From Chersky-806 sp038252255 (GTDB lineage Bacteria > Actinomycetota > Acidimicrobiia > IMCC26256 > JAENVU01), in contig JBBSAM010000001.1 in NCBI GenBank assembly GCA_038252255.1, forward strand, positions 333,413 to 397,412: DNA of 64,000 bases, read 5' to 3'. Shown here in pieces: positions 7,813 to 16,916 of the stretch (position 1 is the first letter of the stretch; each line of letters starts with the position of its first letter). The position numbers and the translations under genes are program-made. The notes beneath the pieces were generated by a model. It worked only from the letters and a program-made list of their open reading frames with translations, searched no databases and was not told the origin of the DNA.

Positions 7813-9813
7813 TCAGCTGGCGCGGCGTTGGGCCTGGCGGTGCTCGAGGAAGTCGACGAGGACGTAGTCGCCGAGGTTGTCCGGGCTCGTGAAGAACGCC
7901 CGACCCGAGTTCATCTTCATCATCCGCTTGACGAAGTCCTGGAGGTACGGGCTCTCGTCGAGCATGAACGTGTTGATGCGGATGCCCGCCCGCGTGCAGC
8001 GCTGGACCTCGCGCAGCGTCTCTTCGACCGTCACCGCGGACGGCGGGTACTGGAACACCGCCTCGCCGTGCTCGATGTGGGCGGTCGGCTCGCCGTCGGT
8101 GACCATGATGATCTGCTTGGTCCCGCTCTCACGCTCGAGCTGGGTGCGCGCGAGGAGCATCGCGTGCTGCATGTTCGTGCCCCACTCGAAGTCCCAGCTC
8201 ATCTCGGGTAGCAGCTCCGGCTTGACCTCACGCGCGACGCGTCCGAACGCGACGAGTCCGAAGTAGTCACGCGGGAATTGCGTCGTGATGAGCGCGTGCA
8301 GCGCCATCGCAACCTTCTTGGCGGGAAGGAAGTTGTCACGCATCGGCATCGACAACGACACGTCGAGCATGAGCACGGTCGCCGATCGGGTGAGCAGCTC
8401 GGTGCGCTCGACCTCGAAGTCCTCGGGCGAGAGGCGCACGGGGGTTCCGGAGCCCTGCCGCCAGATCGCGTTCTTGACCGTCTCCTCCACGTTGAGATGG
8501 AACGGGTCGCCGAACTCGTAGGGCTTGTGCTCGTACGCCCTCTCGTGGCCGACGCCGGTGCGCTCGACCTCGTGCCGTCCCGCCTTGTCCTTCATCATCT
8601 TGCGGAACAGGTCGCCGAGCGCCTGCTGGCCCAGCGCGCGCACTCCCTTCGGCGTGAGCTCGTACCGGCCTTCACGCTGGTCGATCAGGCCGGCCTCCTC
8701 GAGGATCTTCGCCAGCTCCTGCAGGCGCTCGAGTGAGCGGGCGGAGTCCTCTCCGAGCAGGTCGCGGGCCTGGTCGATGTCCACCTCGGCGAGCTGGCCG
8801 GGCTGGGTCGCGTTGCGCAACATGTTCTCGAGCTGGTCCAGGTCGCCGAGCGTCTCGAGCAGCCCGGGCATCTGGCCGAACTGCAACGGGTCGTCGCCGC
8901 GGAAGTTCATGCGCTGGTTCCACGGCATGTCGGGGAACGCCTGCTGCAGGTTGCGCGACAGCTCGTCGACCTGCCAGCGCAGGTCCAGGTCCTCGAGCAG
9001 CGCCTGAGCCAGCCCGTGGAGCTGGGCGCGCTGCTCGGGGGTCATCGAGTTCATGAGCTGCTGCATCGCCGCCATCGAACGCGCCATCTGCTCGAGCAGC
9101 TCGTCGAGCGTCTTCGGGTTCTCGGGGAAGAAGTCGCCGTAGCGCTCCATGAAGCCCTCGAAGTCCGGCTCCTCACCCCTCTCCCGCTGCTCGAGCATCT
9201 GGTTCAGCTCGGCGAGCATGTCCTTCATGCGGGCCATCTGCTCGGGTGAGACGTTCTGCATGCCTTCCGACATCTGGTTGAAGTAGCTCGACATCAGCTG
9301 CTGGCGCAGCTCGTCCATCAGCTCTTCGAACCGCTGGCGCGCCGCGTCGTCCATGAAGTCGTATTCCTGCATCGCCTGCACGCGACCGGCGAGGTCCGGC
9401 GGCATGAGGTCGAGCTCCATCTGCCGCTGCTGGGCGAGGTCTTCGGTGATCTCCTGGCGGCGCCGATCGCCCGAATCGCGGGCATCCTGCAGCCGGCGCT
9501 CGATCCCGGCCCGCTCCTGGTCCAGGATCTCGTCGAGCTGGTCGGCGATGTCGTCGTACACGCCGCCGAGGTCACGCTTCTCGAGCTCCTCGCGCCGGCG
9601 CTGGCGCAGCTTCTCGATCATCTCCCGCATGCCCTCGAGCCGCTCGCCGTTGCGGTCCTTGAAGCCCTGCTGGAGCATCCGCCGCAGCGCCGCGTTGAGG
9701 TCGCCGTGGTAGAGGAGATCGTCCGACATCTCCGAGAGCAGCGCGTCCGCATCGAGATCGAACCCGACCTGGGAACCGTCCCATCGGGAGTACCTGAACG
9801 CTGGACGCGGCAT
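7813..9813 (-). CDS. Large vWA-domain protein, partner of the MoxR-like ATPase
   Basis: 666 residues. The first 420 are highly charged and helical, rich in Gln, Met, Glu and Arg (for example EKLRQRRREELEKRD and QMLEQRERGEEPDFEGF), probably a long helical scaffold. The C-terminal part (about 470-655) is a von Willebrand factor A domain with the MIDAS motif DVSLSMPM (D-x-S-x-S), the Thr/Gly segment WGTNMQHAM and ITDGEP-like VTDGEPTAH. Such proteins pair with MoxR or magnesium-chelatase-like AAA+ ATPases, and one is encoded upstream at 10381-11781 on the same strand. ATG 9813 is used; the longer open frame upstream is antisense to the lipoprotein gene. The likely role is metal-dependent assembly or chaperoning of an unknown client. 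Confidence 0.85.
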   Translation of the reverse strand: MPRPAFRYSRWDGSQVGFDLDADALLSEMSDDLLYHGDLNAALRRMLQQGFKDRNGERLEGMREMIEKLRQRRREELEKRDLGGVYDDIADQLDEILDQERAGIERRLQDARDSGDRRRQEITEDLAQQRQMELDLMPPDLAGRVQAMQEYDFMDDAARQRFEELMDELRQQLMSSYFNQMSEGMQNVSPEQMARMKDMLAELNQMLEQRERGEEPDFEGFMERYGDFFPENPKTLDELLEQMARSMAAMQQLMNSMTPEQRAQLHGLAQALLEDLDLRWQVDELSRNLQQAFPDMPWNQRMNFRGDDPLQFGQMPGLLETLGDLDQLENMLRNATQPGQLAEVDIDQARDLLGEDSARSLERLQELAKILEEAGLIDQREGRYELTPKGVRALGQQALGDLFRKMMKDKAGRHEVERTGVGHERAYEHKPYEFGDPFHLNVEETVKNAIWRQGSGTPVRLSPEDFEVERTELLTRSATVLMLDVSLSMPMRDNFLPAKKVAMALHALITTQFPRDYFGLVAFGRVAREVKPELLPEMSWDFEWGTNMQHAMLLARTQLERESGTKQIIMVTDGEPTAHIEHGEAVFQYPPSAVTVEETLREVQRCTRAGIRINTFMLDESPYLQDFVKRMMKMNSGRAFFTSPDNLGDYVLVDFLEHRQAQRRAS

Positions 9814-9913
9814 CCATGAAATGTACCGCTGTTCCTCCGAGGCGTCCGCCCGGGTCGACGCCGGATCGACCCCCGACTCGGCCCGGACCCCGCGGCCGGG
9901 ACACAATCGGGGC

Positions 9914-10282
9914 ATGCACCGCCTGCTCACCTTCACGGTCGCCGCGCTGCTGGCGTGCAGTGGCCTGGCCGCGTGCAAGGAATCCGACAGCGCGACGTCG
10001 AACCTCCCCCGCCCGTCGGCGGCCTTCTGCAAGGCGGCGGCCAAGTACGACAAGCGGGTCCAGAAGGCCAAGCTCGCCGAGCAGATCCAGCTCGTCTCGG
10101 CCATCGCCGAGCACGCGCCGAAGGACATCGCGAGCGACGCGCGGATGTTCCTCGATGCACTGCAGCGGCGCGAGCGCGGTGACAAGTCCGTCGTCGACAA
10201 CCCCCGCGTCAAGACCGCGGTCGGCAACGTGAACCGCCGCGCCGGCCAGGACTGCGGCTGGTACGAGCGCCAGGGGATGTGA
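9914..10282 (+). CDS. Small lipoprotein of unknown function
   Basis: 122 residues with a lipoprotein signal peptide: MHRLLTFTVAALLACSGLAAC, where Cys21 follows the lipobox L-A-A. The mature part is about 100 residues, mostly helical and charged (AAAKYDKRVQKAKLAEQIQLV), with three further Cys (one in FCKAAAK, one in QDCGWYERQ and the lipidated one). It is expected to be anchored on the outer face of the cytoplasmic membrane. It is oriented opposite to both flanking genes and sits between the MoxR-like ATPase and vWA genes, which normally adjoin. The start is ATG 9914, the only one that gives a signal peptide. The function is unknown. Confidence 0.75.
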   Translation: MHRLLTFTVAALLACSGLAACKESDSATSNLPRPSAAFCKAAAKYDKRVQKAKLAEQIQLVSAIAEHAPKDIASDARMFLDALQRRERGDKSVVDNPRVKTAVGNVNRRAGQDCGWYERQGM

Positions 10283-10293
10283 GGAGCGGCTCG

Positions 10294-10358
10294 CCTCCGT
10301 CCCGGAGGGCTCTCTCGTTCCGGAGCTCTCGCTCGGCCGCGTGCGCCGGGCGGCCGAG
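10294..10358. terminator. Hairpins between the convergent lipoprotein and MoxR-like genes
   Basis: Two stem-loops occupy the gap between the convergent stop codons: CCTCCG-tcc-CGGAGG (10294-10308) and CTCGGCCG with its complement CGGCCGAG (10332-10339 and 10351-10358, 11-base loop). Neither is followed by a clear T-run, as is common in high-GC actinobacteria, so a bidirectional terminator is plausible but unproven. Confidence 0.45.
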
Positions 10359-10380
10359 AGCGGCCCTTCCCTACTGAGCC

Positions 10381-11781
10381 TTATCCGCGGGCGCGGTAGG
10401 TGGCGCGGGCGCCGACGGCGTCCTTGTTGAGCCGCTTCGAGAGGTGCAGCCCCTCGAGCACGAACTCCACCGCCGAGGCGAGCCCGGCCGGCGTCTCACC
10501 CACGCCGAGGTCGCCGAGCGCGTCGCGCAGCCCAGGCGTCTCGTTCACGAGCGACGCGTACTCGGAGCTCGGCACGTCTTCGCCGGTGTGGATGACCCGA
10601 CCGTCGTCGAAGGCGCGCACGAGATCCGCCAGCTTCTCCGGCCGTACCCGGGAGCGGAACACCTCGAGCACGCTCGCCTTGACGATGCGGTCGAGAACCT
10701 GGCCCTCGCGACCGTCGTCGATGGTCTCGATCTCGATCTTCCCCGCGGTCGACGCGACGAGCGCTTCGAGGTCGCTGACCCTGGGTACCACCTCGTGCTC
10801 GCCGTTGCGCAGCGCCCGGCGCATCGCGTTCGCCACGAGCGTCTCGTAGTTCGCTATCGACAGGCGGACCGAGACTCCCGAGCGCTGGTTGACGTGCGGT
10901 GAACGCCTCGCCTGCTGGCTGATCTCGGCAACGATCTCCGTCATGAACTCCGGCACCGTGACCACCAGCCCGGCCGAGACGAGCGGCCGCGTCTCCTGCT
11001 CGATGACCCGCATCTCGGTCTCGACGTCGAGCGGGTAGTGGGTGCGGATCTGCGAGCCGAACCGGTCCTTCAGCGGCGTGATGATGCGGCCGCGGTTCGT
11101 GTAGTCCTCCGGGTTGGCCGACGCGACGAGCATCACGTCGAGCGGCAACCGGATCTTGTAGCCCCGGATCTGGACGTCTCGCTCCTCCAGCACGTTGAGC
11201 AGGCCGACCTGGATCCGCTCGGCGAGGTCGGGGAGCTCGTTGATCGCGAAGATGCCGCGGTTCGTGCGCGGCACCAGCCCGTAGTGAATCGTGAGCTCGT
11301 CCGAGAGGTACCGGCCCTCGGCGACCTTGATCGGGTCCACCTCGCCGATCAGGTCTGCGATCGACGTGTCGGGAGTCGCGAGCTTCTCCCCGAACCGGCG
11401 GTCCCGGTGCACCCACTCGATCGGCGTCTCGTCACCGCGCTCGGCCACGAGGACCCGGGCGTAGTGCGAGACGGGATGGTACGGATCGTCGTTGATCTCA
11501 CTGCCGGCGATGATCGGCATCCACTCGTCGAGGAGCGCGGTGAGGGACCGGATCATGCGCGTCTTCGCCTGGCCGCGCTCGCCGAGGAAGATCACGTCGT
11601 GGCCGGCGAGCAGTGCGTTCTCGAGCTGGGGGATGACCGTGTCCTCGAAGCCGAGGACCCCGGCGAACGGGCTCTCACCCGCCGCGACGCGGGCAATGGC
11701 GTTGGCGCGGACCTCGTCCTTGACCGGCCGCGACTCCCAGCCACTCGCTCGAAGGTCTCCGAGGTTCGCGGGGCGGCTCAT
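10381..11781 (-). CDS. MoxR/magnesium-chelatase-like AAA+ ATPase
   Basis: 466 residues of the ChlI/MoxR type AAA+ ATPase. The nucleotide loop reads FLGERGQAKTRMIRSL (G-x4-AKT-like, with Ala before Lys as in many chelatase-like members), the Walker B and sensor regions follow (GIFAINELPDLAERIQVGLLNVLEERDVQIRG, then VMLVASANPEDYTNRGRIITPLKDRFGSQI with the arginine finger). The ELPDL/LLNVLEE layout is that of Mg-chelatase subunit I. The C-terminal third (about 330-460) is a helical lid. It lies upstream of the large vWA protein gene on the same strand, the classical ATPase/vWA pair, although an opposite-strand lipoprotein gene is inserted. It probably remodels or metallates a partner protein. 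The start is ATG 11781. Confidence 0.88.
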   Translation of the reverse strand: MSRPANLGDLRASGWESRPVKDEVRANAIARVAAGESPFAGVLGFEDTVIPQLENALLAGHDVIFLGERGQAKTRMIRSLTALLDEWMPIIAGSEINDDPYHPVSHYARVLVAERGDETPIEWVHRDRRFGEKLATPDTSIADLIGEVDPIKVAEGRYLSDELTIHYGLVPRTNRGIFAINELPDLAERIQVGLLNVLEERDVQIRGYKIRLPLDVMLVASANPEDYTNRGRIITPLKDRFGSQIRTHYPLDVETEMRVIEQETRPLVSAGLVVTVPEFMTEIVAEISQQARRSPHVNQRSGVSVRLSIANYETLVANAMRRALRNGEHEVVPRVSDLEALVASTAGKIEIETIDDGREGQVLDRIVKASVLEVFRSRVRPEKLADLVRAFDDGRVIHTGEDVPSSEYASLVNETPGLRDALGDLGVGETPAGLASAVEFVLEGLHLSKRLNKDAVGARATYRARG

Positions 11782-11879
11782 GTCCGCACTGTATCCAACG
11801 CCTTGATCCGGATCTCCGTCGCCAACCGCCCGAGCCGCGCGGAGCGCCCTCTCGTACTCCGGTCTCGTAACCTCGCCCC

Positions 11880-14039
11880 GTGACCGACGTGAGGGCCACC
11901 AGCGCGGCGGGCGGCCCAGCCGCGCCGATCGATCTCTCCGGCGCCTGGCGGGTCCACACCTCGGACGGTGACCTGGCGCGGCGCTTCACCGATCCGTCGA
12001 TCTCCGACGCGGACTGGCCCGAGGTGCGGGTCCCGGGCCACTGGCGCAGCAGCGAGGCGTTCGCCCACGCCGACGGACCGCTGCTCTACCGCCGTACGTA
12101 CGAACCGGCACCGCTCGAGCCGGGCCACCGGCGGTTCGTGAGCTTCGACGGCATCTTCTACTACGGCGACATCTGGCTCGACGGCGGTTACCTCGGTGTG
12201 ACCGAGGGCTACTTCTTCCCCCATACCTTCGAAGTCACGGAGCAGGCCCGCAACGCGCCCGACGACGGCCACCTGCTCGCGGTCGAGGTTGCCTGCCCGC
12301 CCCAACGGGACCGCACCGCGAAGCGGACCATCACCGGAGTCTTCTCGCACTGGGACAACCTCGACCCGGACTGGAACCCCGGCGGCATCTGGCGGCCGGT
12401 CCGGCTGCGCGATACCGGCCCCGTGCGGATCAAGTGGCTCCGCGCGCTCTGCAGCGAAGCGACCGAAGCCCGCGGCCGGCTCCTGCTCGACGTGACGTTG
12501 GACCGCGGCGCGGAACCCGAGACGCCGCTGCCCGCCCGCCTGTTCGCCACGGTCACCGGTCCGGACGGCGCGACGCTCGCCGCGGTGACCCAGGACGTGG
12601 TGCTCGCCGCCGGTGACAACACGTTGGTCCTCACCGTCGAGGTGGACCACCCACCCCGCTGGTGGCCCTGGCGGCTCGGCAGCCAACCGCAATGCGATGT
12701 GGAGGTGCGCGTCGAGGTCGCGGGCGCGCCGAGCGACGACAGGCGGCTGCGCACGGCCTTTCGGGAGATCCGTCTCCGCAACTGGCAGCTCACGGTCAAC
12801 GGCGAGCGCATGTTCCCGATGGGCTCCAACCACGGACCCACGCGCATGGCCCTCGCCGAAGCCACGGTCCCGGAGCTGCTCGACGACGTGCAGCTCGCGG
12901 TCGACGCGAACCTGGACCTGCTGCGCATCCATGCTCACGTGACGCGACTCGAGCTCTATGACGCGGCGGATGCGGCCGGCCTGTTGCTCTGGCAGGACCT
13001 TCCGCTCCAGTGGGGCTATGCACGCGGGACACGCAAGGAGGCAGTGCGCCAGGCCCGGGAGATGGTGGACCTGCTCGGCCATCATCCGAGCATCGCGTTG
13101 TGGTGCGCGCACAACGAGCCCTTGGCGATCGACCTGCAACCGGGCGAGGCCTTCCGTGCCCGCGACATCGCGAGAACCGCGGTGTCGATGTTCCTACCGT
13201 CGTGGAACAAGGACGTGCTCGACCGGTCGATCACCCGCGCGTTGCACAAGGCGGATCCGACGCGTGCCGTCAATCCGCACTCCGGCGTACTGCCGGGAAT
13301 CGGGAGCGGGGGAACGGACACACACTTCTACTTCGGCTGGTACCACGGCCGGATGGACGGGCTCGCACCGGCACTGCGCGCGATGCCGCGCCTGGCGCGG
13401 TTCGTGACGGAGTTCGGAGCGCAGGCCGTGCCCTACTCGGCCGACTTCATGGAGCCACAGCGTTGGCCCGACCTCGACTGGGACGATCTGTTCGAGCATC
13501 ACGCGCTCCAGAAGCGCTACTTCGACGCGCACGTGCCCCCCGCGCTGTTCGACTCGTTCGCGGCGTGGCGCGACGCGACCCAGCACTACCAAGCCGCGCT
13601 GATCCAGCTGCAGGTCGAGGACCTGCGCCGGCTCAAGCACGATCCCACCGGCGGGTTCTGCCACTTCTGCTTCGCCGACGGCCATCCCTCCGTCACCTGG
13701 TCCGTGCTCGACCACGCGCGGGTCCCGAAAGCCGGATATTGGGCATTGCGCGACGCGTGCCGCACCGTCCTCCCGATGCTCGAGCCGCGCGCCGGGCTCG
13801 TGCACGTGGTGAACGAGCACCGGGTGGCGCTGCCCGGAGCCGTGGTCGAGGCCCACGTCGACGGCGAGCGCCACGGCTGGGTCGGCGACATCCCGGCCGA
13901 CGGCATCGTCTACATCGGCGAGCTCGACCTCCCGGCGACGGCCCAGCACGTCGCACTCAGGCTGCATCACCCCGCCGTCCCGGACGTGGCCAATTCGTAC
14001 GACGACGTGCTCGAGTGGCTCCGTATCGTCGCCGGCTGA
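11880..14039 (+). CDS. Glycoside hydrolase family 2 protein (beta-galactosidase/mannosidase-like)
   Basis: 719 residues, a retaining GH2 enzyme. The N-terminal sugar-binding jelly roll (about 15-180: LSGAWRVHTSDG, FDGIFYYGDIWLDGGYLGVTEGYFFPHTFEVT), an Ig-like domain (about 185-300) and a TIM barrel (from about 310: NGERMFPMGSNHGP) follow the family order. The acid/base Glu413 (LWCAHNEP) and nucleophile Glu511 (RFVTEFGAQAVP) are visible. There is no signal peptide, so it acts in the cytoplasm, on an oligosaccharide or glycoside that has been imported. The start is GTG 11880; it is divergent from the MoxR-like gene with 98 bases between. The specificity cannot be given; its HNEP/TEFG context fits either mannosidase- or glucuronidase/galactosidase-like groups. 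Confidence 0.88.
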   Translation: MTDVRATSAAGGPAAPIDLSGAWRVHTSDGDLARRFTDPSISDADWPEVRVPGHWRSSEAFAHADGPLLYRRTYEPAPLEPGHRRFVSFDGIFYYGDIWLDGGYLGVTEGYFFPHTFEVTEQARNAPDDGHLLAVEVACPPQRDRTAKRTITGVFSHWDNLDPDWNPGGIWRPVRLRDTGPVRIKWLRALCSEATEARGRLLLDVTLDRGAEPETPLPARLFATVTGPDGATLAAVTQDVVLAAGDNTLVLTVEVDHPPRWWPWRLGSQPQCDVEVRVEVAGAPSDDRRLRTAFREIRLRNWQLTVNGERMFPMGSNHGPTRMALAEATVPELLDDVQLAVDANLDLLRIHAHVTRLELYDAADAAGLLLWQDLPLQWGYARGTRKEAVRQAREMVDLLGHHPSIALWCAHNEPLAIDLQPGEAFRARDIARTAVSMFLPSWNKDVLDRSITRALHKADPTRAVNPHSGVLPGIGSGGTDTHFYFGWYHGRMDGLAPALRAMPRLARFVTEFGAQAVPYSADFMEPQRWPDLDWDDLFEHHALQKRYFDAHVPPALFDSFAAWRDATQHYQAALIQLQVEDLRRLKHDPTGGFCHFCFADGHPSVTWSVLDHARVPKAGYWALRDACRTVLPMLEPRAGLVHVVNEHRVALPGAVVEAHVDGERHGWVGDIPADGIVYIGELDLPATAQHVALRLHHPAVPDVANSYDDVLEWLRIVAG

Positions 14040-14109
14040 GGTCGAGGGCTAGGTTTCGCGCGAGTCGGCCGCCGGTGGGGGAACCCGGAAGGGACAGAGC
14101 GAGGCGGGG

Positions 14110-14895
14110 ATGGCAAAGGTAGAGGTATCAACCGCGGACCAGCGTCCCGGCGCCGATGACGCCGACCGGCTGACGCGCAGCACGGGCGCGCCGATCCCGA
14201 GGCCGCGCCGCACCGGCCACCCGCTGCTCAACTTCTGGCACTCGGCCGTGGGCAAGAAGTGGATCATGGCGCTGAGCGGCATCATGCTGCTGGGCTTCGT
14301 GCTCGTGCACATGGTCGGCAACCTGAAGATCTACCTGGGACCGACCCACCTCAACACCTACGCCGAGTGGCTTCGTACCTTCGGCGAGCCCTTCTTTCCC
14401 CGCACCGTCCTCCTGTGGATCGTGCGCGTCGGCCTGATCGCCGCGTTCGTCCTGCACATCGTCGCCGCGTACCAGCTCACGCGGATGAACCAGCGGGCCC
14501 GCAGCGCCTACCAGGCGCCGAGGGACTACGTGGCGGCGAACTTCGCGTCCCGCACCATGCGCTGGAGCGGGGTCATCGTCGGCCTGTTCCTGATCTTCCA
14601 CCTGGCCGACCTGACCTGGGGGTCGGCGAACCCCAGCTTCGTGCGCGGCGACGTGTACGACAACGTGTTCGCCAGCTTCGAGCGGGTGCCGGTGGCGATC
14701 ATCTACATCGTCGCCAACATCGCGCTCGCGTTCCACATCTTCCACGGCGCGTGGAGCATGTTCCAGAGCCTCGGTTGGAACAATCCGCGCTTCAACATCT
14801 ACCGGCGCTACTTCGCCGCCGCGTTCGCGGTGATCATCGGCATCGGCAACGTGAGCATGCCGTTGCTCATCGTCACCGGCGTGGTGACCAAGTGA
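14110..14895 (+). CDS. sdhC: Succinate dehydrogenase cytochrome b558-type membrane anchor
   Basis: 261 residues with five membrane helices (starts near 52, 97, 155, 195 and 235). It belongs to the single-subunit b558/fumarate-reductase-type anchors that replace separate SdhC and SdhD and hold two haems: the His residues in FVLVHMVGNLKIYLG, FVLHIVAAYQL, LIFHLADLTWG and LAFHIFHGAWSMFQSLG are the likely axial ligands. It passes electrons to the membrane quinone pool. The start ATG 14110 follows GAGGCGGGG. It is the first gene of sdhCAB, with 88 bases to sdhA. The single large anchor makes this a type B (Bacillus-like) enzyme, which usually works with menaquinone. Confidence 0.93.
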   Translation: MAKVEVSTADQRPGADDADRLTRSTGAPIPRPRRTGHPLLNFWHSAVGKKWIMALSGIMLLGFVLVHMVGNLKIYLGPTHLNTYAEWLRTFGEPFFPRTVLLWIVRVGLIAAFVLHIVAAYQLTRMNQRARSAYQAPRDYVAANFASRTMRWSGVIVGLFLIFHLADLTWGSANPSFVRGDVYDNVFASFERVPVAIIYIVANIALAFHIFHGAWSMFQSLGWNNPRFNIYRRYFAAAFAVIIGIGNVSMPLLIVTGVVTK

Positions 14896-14983
14896 GTGCA
14901 GCGGACACACCACGCGGCCGCGGCCGATGGACAAGCGCAGCGGGGCCCGAGCGGCCCGGCCCGAATGGCCTGGAGCGGAAGAG

Positions 14984-16900
14984 ATGAAGCTCGACTCGAA
15001 GGTCCCGGCCGGCCCGATCGCCGAGAAGTGGGACAACCACAAGTTCTCGGTCAAGCTCGTGAACCCGGCGAACAAGCGCAAGTTCACCATCATCGTGGTG
15101 GGCAGCGGCCTCGCCGGTGCATCGACGGCCGCGTCGCTCGGTGAGCTCGGCTACCACGTGAAGCTGATCACCTTCCACGACTCCCCACGACGCGCGCACA
15201 GCATCGCGGCGCAAGGTGGCATCAACGCGGCGAAGAACTATCGCAACGACGGCGACAGCATCCACCGGCTCTTCTACGACACGGTCAAGGGCGGGGACTA
15301 CCGCGCTCGCGAGGCGAACGTGTACCGGCTCGCGCAGCTGAGCGTGAACATCATCGACCAGTGCGTCGCCCAGGGCGTGCCGTTCGCTCGCGAGTACGGC
15401 GGCCTCCTCGACAACCGCTCGTTCGGCGGCGCGCAGGTGAGCCGCACGTTCTACGCCCGTGGCCAGACGGGCCAGCAGCTGCTGCTCGGCGCGTACCAGG
15501 CGCTGGCGCGCCAGGTGCATCTCGGCAACGTCGAGCTGCACGAGCGCTCCGAGATGCTCGACCTCGTCGTCAAGGACGGCCGCGCGGTCGGAATCGTCGC
15601 CCGGGATCTGATCACCGGGGCGGTCCAGTCGCACTCCGGCCACGCGGTCGTGCTCGGAACCGGTGGCTACGGGAACGTCTTCTTCCTCTCCACGAACGCG
15701 AAGGCGAGCAACGTCACCGCGATCTGGCGCGCGCACCGCCGCGGTGCCCTCATGGCGAACCCGTGCTTCACCCAGATCCACCCCACATGCATCCCGGCCA
15801 GCGACGACTTCCAGTCCAAGCTCACGTTGATGAGCGAGTCACTCCGCAACGACGGCCGGGTCTGGGTCCCCGAGAAGCTGGACGACCCCCGCTCGCCGGA
15901 CCAGATCCCCGAGGCCGAGCGCGACTACTTCCTCGAGCGCCGCTACCCCACGTTCGGCAACCTCGTCCCCCGTGACGTCGCCTCCCGCGCGATCAAGCGC
16001 GAGGTGGACGCCGGCCGCGGTGTGGGCCCGTTGAAGAACGGTGTCTACCTCGACCTCGCCGACGCGATCCGTCGGCTGGGCAAGGACACGATCGAGGAGC
16101 GCTACGGCAACCTCATCCAGATGTACGAGCGCATCACCGACGAGGACCCGTACCGGGTACCCATGCGCATCTACCCGGCGATCCACTACACGATGGGTGG
16201 CCTCTGGGTCGACTACAACCTGATGAGCAACGTCCCCGGCCTGTACGTGCTCGGTGAGGCGAACTTCTCGGATCACGGGGCGAACCGCCTCGGCGCGAGT
16301 GCGTTGATGCAGGGCCTGGCCGACGGCTACTTCGTGCTGCCGGCCACGATCGGCGACGAGCTCGCACCGCTGCTCGGTACCGCGCCCACCTCCATCGACG
16401 ACCCCGCCTTCCTCGAGGCGGAAGCCGCGGTGGACGCGCGGGTGAACAAGCTGCTGACGATCAACGGCAAGCGCTCGGTCGACCACTTCCACCGCGAGCT
16501 CGGGAAGGTCCTGTGGGACAACTGCGGCATGGCGCGCAGCGCCGAGAGCCTGGACAAGGCGCTCGGCGAGATCCCGGCATTGCGCGAGGAGTTCTGGGCC
16601 GACGTCCGGGTGCTCGGCGAGAACGAGACGTTCAACCAGTCCCTCGAGCGCGCCGGCCGGGTCGCCGACTTCCTCGAGTTCGGTGAGCTGCTCGTGCGCG
16701 ACGCCCGCCACCGCGAGGAAAGCTGCGGCGGTCACTTCCGGGTCGAGCACCAGACCGAGGAAGGTGAGGCGCTGCGCAACGACGACGAGTTCGCGTACGT
16801 CGCCGCGTGGGAGTGGACCGGCGAGAACCAGCCGCAGATCCTCCACAAGGAACCCCTCAGCTTCGAGAACGTCGCGCTCGCGCAGCGCAGCTACAAGTGA
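14984..16900 (+). CDS. sdhA: Succinate dehydrogenase/fumarate reductase flavoprotein subunit
   Basis: 638 residues. The FAD-binding dinucleotide fold begins at about 35 (IIVVGSGLAGASTAASLGE), the covalent-FAD His lies in RRAHSIAAQGGINAAKNY, and the active-site signatures NPCFTQIHPTC, IHYTMGGLWVDYN and DHGANRLGASALMQGLADG are intact. It oxidises succinate to fumarate at the cytoplasmic face. The sequence resembles the long subfamily found with b558-type anchors. ATG 14984 is chosen over the upstream ATG at 14927 because GGAAGAG precedes it and the upstream 19 residues are low-complexity Arg/Pro/Ala. sdhB starts 16 bases after the stop, so expression is coupled through the operon. Confidence 0.95.
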   Translation: MKLDSKVPAGPIAEKWDNHKFSVKLVNPANKRKFTIIVVGSGLAGASTAASLGELGYHVKLITFHDSPRRAHSIAAQGGINAAKNYRNDGDSIHRLFYDTVKGGDYRAREANVYRLAQLSVNIIDQCVAQGVPFAREYGGLLDNRSFGGAQVSRTFYARGQTGQQLLLGAYQALARQVHLGNVELHERSEMLDLVVKDGRAVGIVARDLITGAVQSHSGHAVVLGTGGYGNVFFLSTNAKASNVTAIWRAHRRGALMANPCFTQIHPTCIPASDDFQSKLTLMSESLRNDGRVWVPEKLDDPRSPDQIPEAERDYFLERRYPTFGNLVPRDVASRAIKREVDAGRGVGPLKNGVYLDLADAIRRLGKDTIEERYGNLIQMYERITDEDPYRVPMRIYPAIHYTMGGLWVDYNLMSNVPGLYVLGEANFSDHGANRLGASALMQGLADGYFVLPATIGDELAPLLGTAPTSIDDPAFLEAEAAVDARVNKLLTINGKRSVDHFHRELGKVLWDNCGMARSAESLDKALGEIPALREEFWADVRVLGENETFNQSLERAGRVADFLEFGELLVRDARHREESCGGHFRVEHQTEEGEALRNDDEFAYVAAWEWTGENQPQILHKEPLSFENVALAQRSYK

Positions 16901-16916
16901 CCCGGGAGACGCGAGC

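Noticed and set aside
14927..14983. Earlier sdhA start at ATG 14927
   Set aside because: The 19 extra residues are low-complexity and lack a ribosome site, whereas ATG 14984 has GGAAGAG upstream.
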